Shown here: positions 48,392 to 59,600 of the stretch, in pieces | Position numbering within the stretch: the first letter of the stretch is position 1 | Layout of the letters: every line of letters begins with the position of its first letter | Made by a program: the position numbers and the translations under genes | The notes under the pieces: model-generated | The model's input: only the letters and a program-made list of their open reading frames with translations | The model's database searches: none | Told to the model about the DNA's origin: nothing | Assembly: GCA_008933995.1 (NCBI GenBank) | Contig: WARS01000029.1 | Span: 18,413,131 to 18,477,130, forward strand | Origin: Datnioides undecimradiatus | Taxonomy: Eukaryota > Chordata > Actinopteri > Lobotiformes > Datnioididae | Reading direction: 5' to 3' | Length of the DNA: 64,000 bases

Positions 48392-49542
48392 CAAACCTTA
48401 ATCAGAAACCTGCGAGACAGCTCGATCCGTGTGACGTTAGTGAGGCCGGCGCTCTGGCAGATGGACACGGCGTTGGTGGACCAGGCTGTGGAGAAGTTCA
48501 ACCTGAGGAGCAAAGCAGCAACTACAGGAATGAAAACAGTCTGAAGACACTTCTGCTTAACTTTGATGACGTCTACATCGCTGCAGTCGAGTAAAAATGA
48601 CTCTTTAAATCAAAACTCTACAGTGCTACCATCCATTTCCTTTTTGCCAAATGGACCTATTATTGTTTAATTCACTAAAAAAACTTAAAAAAGGATATGA
48701 CACAACAGATACGACAGAAAAATCACAAGGCTGATGAAGCCTCTAGGGGCTGCTAGTGGGTCTTATCTGTTGGAAATGTGAGGATCAATTACTGAACCTT
48801 TACCTCGTCTCCCATTTGGATCATCTCCCACAAGTCAGAGCTCAAACCTGTTCCAGTGTTTAAAGCCATACAACAACAATCGTGCAGTACTTGGGTCAGG
48901 TGACCACTGAGCCATTTCCATGACAACACATCTATTAACAATAGAGCCAATAGATGGACCTTTTTTTTTAAATGACTGTATTCTCACACAACAGTGAAAC
49001 AGTTTAGCTCATCAGGTTTAAACTGTAACTCTACTGAGGAACATAAACCCAAATGTAGGTTAAAGCAGAGCCTCAGCTTGTGATACAGGGCTTCTGTCAG
49101 TCTATGGGTGGGTGCAGTGGTACCTGGGTCCGATCTCCACCAGTTTCTCCCCGCTGCCCTCTGCGAGGTTTGGTTTCTCAGACAGCGGCTCTGCCTGCAG
49201 GGGAGGGCGAAACAACCACAGGAGGACCTCCTTCTGCTTGGCACTGAGACTCTCGCAGCCTGGACACAATCAGGAAGAAGGCGGAAACGATGACGGCACG
49301 GCAGAAAGGATAAAGCTCTTCCGGGCTACACAAGGTGAGTGTAGATGTCTGGCATTCTTCACAGCCACATCTTCAGTTATTAGTATCTCCGTCACCCACA
49401 GACAGGCGGTTACACACTCACCCGTCAGCTCCACATTGTAGCACAGCTCAGTGGTGATTGACAGCTGCGGGTAGAGCTTGGCTGCCCTCTGCAAGGCTCG
49501 CCCTTTCACGACTTCATTACTGTAGAACCTCACTACAGCCAT
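39839..49542 (-). CDS. pfas: Phosphoribosylformylglycinamidine synthase (FGAM synthase), complete
   Basis: Cytosolic PFAS converts FGAR, glutamine and ATP to FGAM in de novo purine synthesis. The product is 1318 residues (human 1338). Exons, 5' to 3': 49422-49542, 49124-49259, 48397-48502, 48076-48274, 46625-46730, 46374-46514, 46167-46291, 45944-46072, 45712-45849, 45133-45261, 44945-45018, 44698-44854, 44557-44618, 44292-44453, 43935-44171, 43628-43858, 43276-43456, 43082-43165, 42641-42796, 42276-42395, 42034-42179, 41738-41945, 41252-41343, 41048-41162, 40813-40962, 40428-40568, 39839-40149. All phases agree. It shows the synthetase core (HNFPTG, FSGATTGTGGRIRD, GTAGYCFGNLHIP, HDQGAGGNGN, DGGKDSLSMAA) and a C-terminal class I glutaminase with nucleophile C1149 (GVCNGC) and the H1277/E1279 pair (PHPER). 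The introns after exons 14 and 24 use GC donors (44291 and 41047). The least certain boundary is the start of exon 4. No defect was seen. Confidence 0.95.
42857..42883. repeat. (TG)n microsatellite in pfas intron 18
   Basis: A TG run lies on the plus strand, CA in the pfas transcript, about 60-86 nt upstream of the exon 19 acceptor. Confidence 0.9.
43045..43066. repeat. (GT)n microsatellite next to the pfas exon 18 donor
   Basis: A GT run on the plus strand, CA in the pfas transcript, begins about 15 nt inside the intron. Confidence 0.9.
46731..48075 (-). other. pfas: pfas intron 4
   Basis: At 1.35 kb this is the longest pfas intron. No exon, repeat or gene is recognisable. Confidence 0.6.
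48364..48391. repeat. (GT)n microsatellite at the pfas exon 3 donor
   Basis: In the pfas transcript this is a CA run that begins about five nucleotides after the exon 3 donor (GTTTGCACAC...). It gives a spurious His-Thr repeat ORF. Confidence 0.9.
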
Positions 49543-49544
49543 GA

Positions 49545-50544
49545 CTGACAGAGGGGCAGAGAAATAAAGTCGGTTTAAATACCTCCATTAATAACATCGA
49601 TCACAGAATGCCAAAGAAGATGATGAAGTGCAGGCATTATCTATCAATGATATTGATTTACCCCGTCTCACCGAGTGAGATAATGGATGGCTAAATCGGA
49701 GGTCAGGGAGACTCAGGGGTCAATACTGATGATCAATGAAACGTGAAACCTTTGCCACCGGATCAGCTCAGATCAATAAGACCAATCAAATAAAAAAAAA
49801 TCAGGAAGCAGAACAAAAATAATGACATCTCTAAAAACTCTCTGCATGTTCAGACCATGAAATAATTAATTCAATGAAATGTGTAGACTCAGTGTTTAGA
49901 TGCCAATAAACTCAGTGCATCTCAGCATACTTTTGCCCAAAAGATGTATTTAGATACAGAACCCCATGGTTATCTGCATTTCTGTCAACCAACATTATAA
50001 TTTTTCAAGAAAACTTATGAATATAAATATATATATAAACCTTAACTTATAATTAAAGATATTCTGATCAAACACCATAGTATATTTGTGTTTTTTAGTC
50101 AACATGTAACTATAATCTGTCATTCTGAGCAGTCCTGATGCTGTGGTTCATTCATTGTCAAACCCTAAACACACACTCCTTACAATTAACTCCTTGATTG
50201 TGCGCATGTTGGAGGTCACACACTGCACAGTCAGGAGCTTTTTGTTAATCCTTAACCACACGAGGAAGACTGCAACTCCCTTCAACATACACCCAAAACT
50301 CTCCTAACACTTTGTGATGATGGGACGGTTTGTGTGAAGCAGCTCATCTGCAGTAACAACACGGATGATTACACGATATCTTAAGATGACACAAGATAAC
50401 GGTGACATTATTTCCTGTTTGTAAAACAAAAGTTAGGGCTGCTGCGTGCCCCTGTTGTGTGTGTGTTTCTGGCTGAATTTGTGGAAAGCTAAGTGGCTAA
50501 AGAAAAGTACCTGAGTTAGCAGAAAGCTAGTTAGCTTAACTCAC
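49545..50544 (-). other. pfas: Probable 5'UTR intron of pfas
   Basis: A CTCTGTCAG acceptor lies two bases before the pfas start codon (coding exon starts at 49544). A donor GTGAGT lies at 50544. The 1-kb interval is AT-rich and has no gene. The intron is inferred from splice-site quality. Confidence 0.5.
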
Positions 50545-50690
50545 GTGTAGCAACTTCAGCGGTTTTGTTTAGGATGACCAGTTGAGACGCCTCACACCCC
50601 CCGGAGTGCTGCAGAGACTTGCGCTCCTTCTGAATGGACTGAAGGTGGCTTGGTTGAAGAGAGGTCTGCAGACTTTCAGGACCTGGATGG
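50545..50690 (-). other. pfas: Probable non-coding first exon of pfas
   Basis: This GC-richer block ends in a good donor (ACAC|GTGAGT, exon end 50545). It lies just downstream of promoter motifs and pairs with the acceptor at the pfas start codon. Its 5' limit is only approximate. Confidence 0.4.
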
Positions 50691-50703
50691 ACCTCTCTAC
50701 ACC

Positions 50704-50738
50704 CACGTGGGAGCCGTTCCACTGTGTGCGCATGCGCG
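50704..50738 (-). promoter_or_regulatory. pfas: pfas promoter motifs: CACGTG E-box and NRF-1 palindrome
   Basis: CACGTG lies at 50704-50709 and TGCGCATGCGCG at 50727-50738. The latter is a perfect NRF-1 consensus palindrome. Both lie upstream of the presumed first exon. CACGTG is the binding site of MYC/MAX and USF factors, and purine synthesis genes are known MYC targets in mammals. Use in this fish is inferred. Confidence 0.55.
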
Positions 50739-50769
50739 AGAGCTACTCCGTGCCATTGAATTTTCACTG

Positions 50770-51600
50770 AGTGGTTTCAGGGCAATAAGGGTTTTTAGAC
50801 TTTACAGTACAAATTGTAGAGCTGGGATGCAGTTTTCTTCATGCAATCTGCACTATACTGTGAATTTAGTAGTTTTCCTGTTAAGGGCGAATATCCCAAT
50901 TTCACAAAGTGCCTCGCGCCAAAGGTTGTTAATTGGGGGCAATGAGGTCATGTTGTCCGTGTGTCTGTGCCGATTTGAGGCTTATTTCAACATTTATTTT
51001 CCATCCTGCAAACTCACACGTGGTGGATGTATATATGGGTTGGTTTCAGTGTTTGTAGTCAGGACTGAGCATTGTCAGCCACGAAACGATGGGAAATAAA
51101 ACAGTATTGCCGTATTTTACATATGATTTCCTCGGTTTCCTGAAGAGAGTAATATATTTGTTCCAATTCATGAAACTTCCAGAAATTACTATTAAATTAA
51201 AGCAAAACAATTCAGAGATTTTGCATTGGTTTCTGGATGTGTTTAAGATCATGGAGAACACTTGGACAAATAACCTTAGTATTTGTTAAGTCTTTGCACT
51301 GCTATAGATTCACTATTTTTCTTATAGTGTGACTAAATAAAAAAACGACTTTCTCTGACATGTTTCTACCTGAACTGGTTCTTGTGTTAATTATTTTGGA
51401 CATGTTGGGAAAATAAATATCTGCAGGGTGTGCAGTCTGTCTTTGATGGCAGTGTTGAAAAAACTCCCACACACAAAAGAGTCAGGAGCTGCAGTCTTAG
51501 ATATATTTAATAAATTAAAGCCAAGGTACAAAAAAAACAATGTACATTTCATACCTCCCTCCCCTCCTCCACCAACTACTCTTTCTATAAACTGTGACAA
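50770..51600. other. Intergenic DNA between pfas and ipo13
   Basis: No gene is recognised. A few short plus-strand ORFs (for example 51089-51289) resemble nothing that I know. Confidence 0.5.
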
Positions 51601-51609
51601 ACATTTGTT

Positions 51610-51615
51610 TTTATT
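51610..51615 (-). terminator. ipo13: Candidate ipo13 poly(A) signal
   Basis: Minus-strand AATAAA lies about 2 kb beyond the ipo13 stop codon, in a region otherwise without genes. The assignment is tentative because closer signals may have been missed. Confidence 0.3.
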
Positions 51616-53644
51616 TCTTCACCTCGAAACAAGACCACAATACAGACTGAGGATCAGTGTCAAACGTCCAGTCGGACCCGAAGGCAGGGACGACTCACTC
51701 GCAGAGCTTATTCCTGTCTCGGGTCTCAGTCTAAATCACGTCTTTCTGTGGCGTCTCACACACTGAACTTGTTTGTCCCCTGAAACCCCTGAATTCCCCT
51801 CCCTCCCCCACAAAACACATACATGCTACATGTCTGCAGGCACCTCGGATAAGACAGAAGGATTAGGCTGAGATAAAGTTTATCAGAGACCACAAAGTAC
51901 ATTTCGATGCTGAGTGTTATTAGATGTCAACTGGTCCTGCTGATTCACTAGACAGTGTATTTTACAGCCATTACACCACTTCACCAATAACGTCTCTGGC
52001 ATAATGGATGAGCACAGAATGTCGGTATTAATTCTTGTTGCAAATGCTGAAAAACTTTCTCAGACATCTTATGTTTAAGTTACCGAACTCTCTAATCCTT
52101 CTTTGTCCTCTCCAAGGCAGTGACCAGATGGATGAAAGGATTTTGGGTGGCTTGTACACAAGCATTTAGTTAGGAGCAGTAGTTGGTGTCAATAACAGAT
52201 AGATAGATGAGTCTGGTCAATGATTATCACTGGCTGGTCATTCCAGATGATAAGGAGGTTAAATAGATGGGTGTGTGATTGCCAGTGAGCAGCGGAGGTG
52301 AAATGCTGGACATGCCCGGTCAGTCTTTAAGCAAAGAGTAGTCTGAATGAGTGTGGTGTGAAGAAATGAATTGGCTCTTTGTTTAAAAGGTAGGAGGAAG
52401 TTATGGATGTGTACTGTAGGTCCAATATAAGTGCACTGAACAAGTGGAAAAGGATACATCTGTGCACACGCACGCACACACACAACCTCTCGCACATACA
52501 AGTATGAACACACTCATACAGTCACCTACACAGAAGTGTTCAGCAATAACTGTTAATATGCACAACTTGATTAATATTTTTGCACGATTACAGTGACTAA
52601 GCAGTCCGTCGTCAGGATGATTAATCCCTCCAAACTCTCAGTTCCCTTCTCAGTTTCCATCTTATGCCTCTTCCTCACTGCCAGCTACTAAAATTCCTGT
52701 TTCCCCTGCAGGCTTCGCACTCTAGGCAGTCCTGCTTTACCTAAGGGACCAATGCATTAAAAACACTCCCTACAACCCAAGGAGACTGCAGTATGACTGA
52801 GTGGGACTGTATGTACATGATATACAGCCCTATACACAGAGGGCTAGGCGAGAGAGCATACTGAATTTAGTCCAGTTATGTGGCTTTCTTTCTCTACTCA
52901 CACCCCCTAAAAAGGCATATTTAACCAAAAAAAGGGACAGATTAACAAAACATTTGATATGATGATAATTTGGCAAAGTCAGAGATCACAGGGGCATGAG
53001 TGAGACTCTAAATATATTTGTATTGACGTCATTTGTCCTGCAGAATCCCCTCCTGACATTGGTCCTTTCTCTCTTCCCGTTAGCAGCAGCAGGACTGACA
53101 ATCACCACCTTTCTATTTGTGTATACATATACATTTATATAATTAATTTGATTTATTTTGAAAAATAATGTCAAGTAGCTACGTACGATACCACTACCAT
53201 TTCATATGGATGCTAATCACCAGGAAACAGCCTAGGAACCACGGGAAGATCTAGAAAGGCAGAACAAGACAGAGATAGAAGGAGGCGTGAGGCAGCATGC
53301 CGGGAGTGCTGCTCGAAGCTCTTCCAATGAAAAGACCTTTAAATAAGAGGAGAGAGGGGGGAGAGAGAAACAATCGATCTTATAACAGAGAAAAAAAAAA
53401 AAGATCGGAGCAGAGAGGACAGCCTCCCTAAAGCCACCAGGGACTTAATGTTTGTCCATTAATCCGATGGCAGGTCTGTGCTGGAATGGTTCCATGTCTT
53501 GTCCTGCGGTGGGTCGGGTTGTCATTACAATCATTTCATGATATCTTCACTGAAGGGGTTTGTGAGAACTGTATTGTTGTGGCATCCAGCTGTTTTGCGC
53601 CGAGGGCAGAGGTCACGGTTAGGTGAGGGTTCAAGGGTAGAGTT
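51616..53644 (-). other. ipo13: Probable ipo13 3'UTR
   Basis: About 2 kb after the ipo13 stop holds no plausible gene. A long 3'UTR is the simplest reading. Short ORFs here lack any family resemblance. Confidence 0.4.
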
Positions 53645-56600
53645 TCAGTATTCAGCGGCGTACTCTGTACCATGGAGCCCTCTGCACAGTAGTGTGAACT
53701 CCTTCACTATGTCCTTCACCTTTCGCTTGTTCACTCGCTCTCTGCGCAACAGGGGAGGCAATAAAGAGGACAAACATACAGTTATATAGTATAAATGTGA
53801 AAAATATGGTGGCTGACCACCTGGATGACTGAGAAGCTGGTAAATGAATGTCTGGCGGTGCTACCTGAGGATCTGATGTGAGAAGTTGTCTTTCTGTTCA
53901 GTTGTGACCCGCGATGACGGGAACCCAGGAGGCTGCAGAACCTCCTTTAACCACACAGCCAGCAGAGAAAAGCAGTGCTTATTCAGACTGAAAAGCACCT
54001 CTGCAAACTGGTCCATCAGGCTCCGAGATGCCCCGCCTCCAATGCCCTGGAGAGAGCGTGGGAGAAATTTCACAACATGGACTTAATTACAGCAACGGAG
54101 GAAGAAACGTTTGATGTGCGATAACACAGCCAAGTGCAGCACCGGGGAAATGATGAAACTTTTCTGCGGAGTGACGTGTGAGTGTGTAATGTGGTGCTTC
54201 TCACCTCCAACACGGCCTGAATCAACAGCTTTCCGTCCTCCTGCACCACTCTGGCCAACGGAGGCACATCCGAGCAGTGGGGTAACAGTTCAGTCTACGG
54301 CACAAACACAGAGATAATCAGCACATTTGAAGCCAAATGACTCATTTATAAACATGCATATTTTTGCAACATTTCAAATTGTGTGTGTGTGTGTGAGAGA
54401 ACTCACAAAGAACAAGCATGTTGACTTGACTGTCGGAGCCTCAGGAAATTTGAGTGACAGTACTCCTAGAAGTGGGAGAGGGAGTCAGAAACATAAATAC
54501 ACTTCTGGAGGATGGTGTCAAACATTTACAGTTTGTACTTTGTACTGACAGGCACATATTTCGCAGGAACTGTAGCAAAAACACCGAGAACAGTGTGTAA
54601 GAGTGTGTGTGTATATGCAAACAACGCGCAGAACTTACCACAGTGGAACACTGCTTTCACATCAAGACTCTCAGACAAGAACAAATCGGGCTTCCGTTTG
54701 AGGGCCTACGAGGCAGATAAAGGCATTAAACAGAGTATGTTTCTGTCGGCCCGACCCAATCGGTACTGCTTCACTACATTCCACTGCATAAGCTGCTTCA
54801 AAATACTGCTATCAACAATGCCGCTCAGCCTGGTAGCCGGATCTGACAGCAACACAGGACTGAGAACAGATCTGCCTACCAGGCTATAGCACTCTCTCCA
54901 TCTGTTTAGGAAAAACTATATGCAAACTCATACAGAGATCCTCCAATGCAGAACTCAGCAGGTATAACAAACAAATTGCAAAAACTCAAACTTTGAAATC
55001 ATTAGAAACTTAATCAAACTAAAGGCAATGATGGTTTTGTTTCTCAAAATCAATTATATTGGAAACATTACTTTTCCTTGTTTTTGGTTGACTGGATTGA
55101 ATATGCAACAGAAGTGTGTAAGTAATTAACATGTGCAGATAAAGAGAAATACAACTCATCTCGTAATAATGAACTCATTCAGGATGGAGGAGAGGAGAGA
55201 GGGAGAGAGGGAAAGGGAGAGAGATGAAGGTCAGATCTATCCAAAGATAGAAAACAAAGGAAGAAGAATGAAGACGGAAGACAAAAATATAAAACAGAAG
55301 AGCCATCAGCCAATTTGTCTGAACTGATTAATATTAGTTGAATATTAATTCATTTGGGCTTTGATTGGCTCTGGGCTGGAATGACTTCAGAGGAGGACTT
55401 GGCTCAGAGACTAACCAGTCACCTGAGACCACAAAATGCTGATACTGACGCCATTACATCATCTTCCTGAGAGCGCCGCATCAACTGAAATATTTGATCT
55501 AAGGCTTCGATTCTGCTGATGTTATTCCACAGAGCGAATGTGCCCCGATGTTGACTTTACTGAAAAAATGCGGAAGATTTTGTAAAACTGTACGTGCTTA
55601 AAATGATGGATTTCCATGCAAAGTATATTCACAAATAGGTGCTCATTGTTCTGTCATCATCATCTTATTTATCATCTTGGCAGCTTGTTGAGCAGTACAA
55701 TGAATCAATGACGATGACATAGGTTCCTCTCTGCATTATGTGTCAAACATGCACTGACATCTTTCTCAGCTTCTGAGGTCTTCGCCCAGCTGCGGCACGT
55801 CCAGTGTGCGACCACAGCAGGGAGACCTTTAAAACGCTATTCAAGAACTAATAGCAGTTAATAAACTGAATAAATGTGAGTATTACCGTTAGGAATCATA
55901 AACATAAAAGGAGTACTGGTGTATTGTCAGTGTTTTGCGTACTGTGATGAGATTATCAAAGACTTATGTTGTTCTGCCACTTCTGAAAACTCTACACTCG
56001 CTCTGTGCTTTCTGTGGTGAGGTGACTGTTAGAATCAAAAGCGTTTGAGGAGAGATGGGCGTCTCTTTTTCAAACATTCCTCTCATGTTTCATTCCTCTG
56101 CCTCGCCAATGTGATGGGACACCTTAGGGCCCAGTAACAAAGAACAGAAAGAGGCAGAGAGGGAGAAGAGGACAGAGAAACAGGGAGAAATCAGAAAAAG
56201 AGAGAAGGAGAGAGAGAAACCCAAAGTGAATGAAATAAGAAACCAAAAACACACCTGAGCTTGGAGTTGCATAAATGAATCAACAATATCAGGATGATCC
56301 CTGGGTCCTAAAATATAATAAAGATGAAACTTAAGAAATCATAAGAGAATAAGAATAATATACAAACAGCAACTGAATAGATTCAACAGTCATGTGGAAA
56401 TAAAAAGAGAACTCAAAAATATTTCATTGAAATAATTCACACGTGAGTAAGGAACGAAGGGGAGAAGGAGGAGGGGAGGGGGCATATGAAGCTTTGGCAG
56501 AGTCTTGGAGGAACAGACCAACCAAAAACAAAAAACAGGCAGAAGACAAAGACATGGGTCTGTTTGGAGAGAAAAAAAGAAAGAAGTAACGAGAGAAAAA

Positions 56601-59600
56601 GAACAAACCTAAAGAAACAAAAGTGGGTTTGGAGTGGGAACCCAGGAGGCACCTCTGTTACTGTTACAGTTTGGAGGGAAAGGGGCACCAAACCTGAATG
56701 AACCCCCTTCCCTTTTGACCTCCTCCCCATGAGGCACCGCTGGCATCAACAGGACCAAACAACAAGCAACACGTTTCCTCTCAGTCTGAAATAAGTGCCT
56801 CAGGGGAGGAGGTCTCTGTGAAAAGGGTCCATTCAGAGCTGGGCAATAAGATCCCCTTTGCTTTAAAGGTGAACCCATAGCCATCAGTATGAATCACACT
56901 CAGAAGATCAGGATAGGCTCTGATATCACTACCCCCCTTATGCTGGACACAGACTACAGGACTTTTTAAAGTATGACAGATTGCAAAAGATGCACATTAA
57001 ACACACGTTTCCTGCAGAAGCTTCTGGACTGAAGAATCCACATCCAGATTCCTGACTTTCAAACATGGTTTTCTCCGATGGCTTAAGATTGATGTTGGAA
57101 AGACTCCAACAGCAAACTTGTAATGAAACAGAACAAATGTCTGTAGTAAGCGCCCAGCTTTAGCTGTTCCCAGACTCCAAACAAGTTTCCTGCTCAATAC
57201 CCCCCTCCAGCTCTCATCCACACACAACCCCTGGAGAGAATACAGGGCTTATTCAGAGGGCTGCGATGGAGAACCCGACTCTAATCCAAGCACAGCAGTG
57301 GCTGCAGCTGTATTGAGCTGCCCCACCCTGCTATGTTACATGTCAGCCGACTGAATAAGCTGTGCTGTGACTGTATCCTGTACTGATACTGTCTACTAAC
57401 AGGCACCTGCTCAGAAAAGAAAAGAGTTTAGAGGCAGGAGGAGAGGCAGCCATTACTTAACCAGTCAAAGCAGGAAAGGAGGAGAGGAAAAAGGGGACAA
57501 CACAAAGGGAAGGGGAGCAGCAGACGGAGCTGGTACAAGAACCCTAACCCAAGTGTAGTGGATGAAAGTGTACAATCTCATTCATGACTTTCTTATGTTG
57601 AGCAAAAAATCTGAACCTAAGTCTGTCCCCAGGGTAACGCGCGTAGAAAGAAATGTCTAATTAACGTCAAACATTTTACAAAATGAAGTCATTTTCATGC
57701 AGCCCAGACACTAAAACAATACATCCACAAAATGAATTTAAAGAGATGAAATAAGCAAATACTAGGCTGATAAATACAGAAAACATTGCAACATGTTGAT
57801 TGCATGAGGAAAATGAGAACAGTCTTGCAATGATTTAATAAACAGTCAGGGGAGACACAAGTCTGCCTTGGTAAAATGATCATTTGTTACTACAACACGT
57901 CAAGCAGACAGACCATTTTGTGCTTCCACGCGCATTAATGAGTAATGAGAGCAAATGTTCAAGGATCGACTGTGACAACAGAGTCAGATGACATTTAACC
58001 TTTCGTCATTTTCCTGTTTGTGGCCCCCAGCCTGATCTGTTTTGTTATCTAAAAATGCAATAGCGCGTCAGGCTTTGCGTACAATTAAAGTAGGAAACCA
58101 CTAAATACATAACAATATGTTTTCTTTAACAAATTTGTTTCCAGTTTCTCTCCTTTCCTCCTTTACACCGAGATATGATTTTGAAACCCGTGAAACCAGT
58201 ATGATCAGATACAGTAAAAGGTCTACAACTCATTTGAACAGATACATTTGACAGTATTCACAGTCCCGCCCCCACTGGACCCCCTACCTTGCTGGAAGAT
58301 GGACAGTGTTACCGAGGTAACCAGCTCAAACAGAGCTTTGATGGGTGGAAAGTGGTCGGTCTCACTGGCAAAGATATGCACCATCTGAAACAGCAGGACT
58401 TCACATTAGACACTCGCTGTGTTCAGATGCACACAAAAAAACAGGTAATGGAGCAAAACCATAAAATGTCTTTACATGCACTGCAAACAGCACTTCAATA
58501 CTTCTGTTTACATACAGCTGGTTATTATCAGAGTTCTCTCCTACACCCAAGACCACATTGTTTGCTTTATTAGTAAGATATAACACTGCAACCTGCAGAG
58601 TTAGTACTGTTTTGTTGTAGCACTAGGAGTGATAGTGCAGTGAGAAAACAAGTTCTGGAGTGAGAGCAGTCTTTTGTCAGTGTGCTAATGTGTCTGAATT
58701 TTACAAATAACCTACTGCTCAGCTGTGGAAACAGACTAAATAAATAAATGCCCAAGATATTTGGTTTCTCCAGCAGAAACTGACTCATGTTAACTCCGCC
58801 TGTGTTCACTGGATTTATCTTAAGCATAGAAACATGCAACCAGGAAATGAGCATATTACACGAATACATGTAAACACAATGTCACCAGCACTAAATGCTT
58901 TATAGCCAAGATAGTGAGGGACCCTTAGTGTGACCAGACCGTGCAAAATTGCTGTTGCATCACAGTTTAGTCATGAATACTTTCTGTAACTGTGGAGCTT
59001 TAATCAAGTTACAATGTATCCTCTTTAACCTTAGACCCACTGGTGCATAGCTGATTAGCTTGTACACAAACGTTTATGACAAATCTTTCAAATCTGTGTG
59101 TGTGTGTGTGTGTGTACCTGTCGTGTAAGGTCAAGGGCTGAGGCCTGGGGAATTGTACTGTACATCTGCCCAAGCATCTCACTTAGCTGAGACACCATGG
59201 GAGCAAAGTCATGGAGGAGAGTCTTCACAGACTTCTCGAAGATGGCGCACACAGCCTGAGGGACAACATGAGATCAGCTATACGGACATGTCATCGGATC
59301 TGATCAAGTGGACGGATTTCTTAGAAAGCAGAAGTCTGACAGCATGTGGGCGAACATGTCAGTGACTCACCTCTACAACCTGCGAGTCGTTGAGCCATTT
59401 ACTGAGTACAGTCTGTATGAGAGCAAAAACTTGTTGCAAAACTACCACCACCTGAAAAACACAAGGTCACAGAATTTAAAAATAAGGGTTATGCATAAAG
59501 TTAGAAACAAGCAGCGAATTTAGATTAGCATTCATGGGTGCACGCCTACCAGCACAATGACTAATGATTATGGTTGAGTGACAGGGCAAACATTTCCTCT

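Noticed and set aside
48059-48394. ORF starting with a His-Thr repeat on the minus strand
   Set aside because: The repeat part is a translated CA microsatellite in an intron. Only the downstream part (48076-48274) is real, as pfas exon 4.
50531-50767. 78-codon minus-strand ORF upstream of pfas
   Set aside because: It overlaps the inferred pfas non-coding exon and promoter motifs. It resembles no protein and is best explained as UTR sequence.
51089-51289. 66-codon plus-strand ORF between pfas and ipo13
   Set aside because: AT-rich, no known resemblance, and no promoter or splice evidence.
56424-56730. Phe/Leu/Ser-rich minus-strand ORFs
   Set aside because: They are translations of GA-rich purine tracts inside an ipo13 intron.
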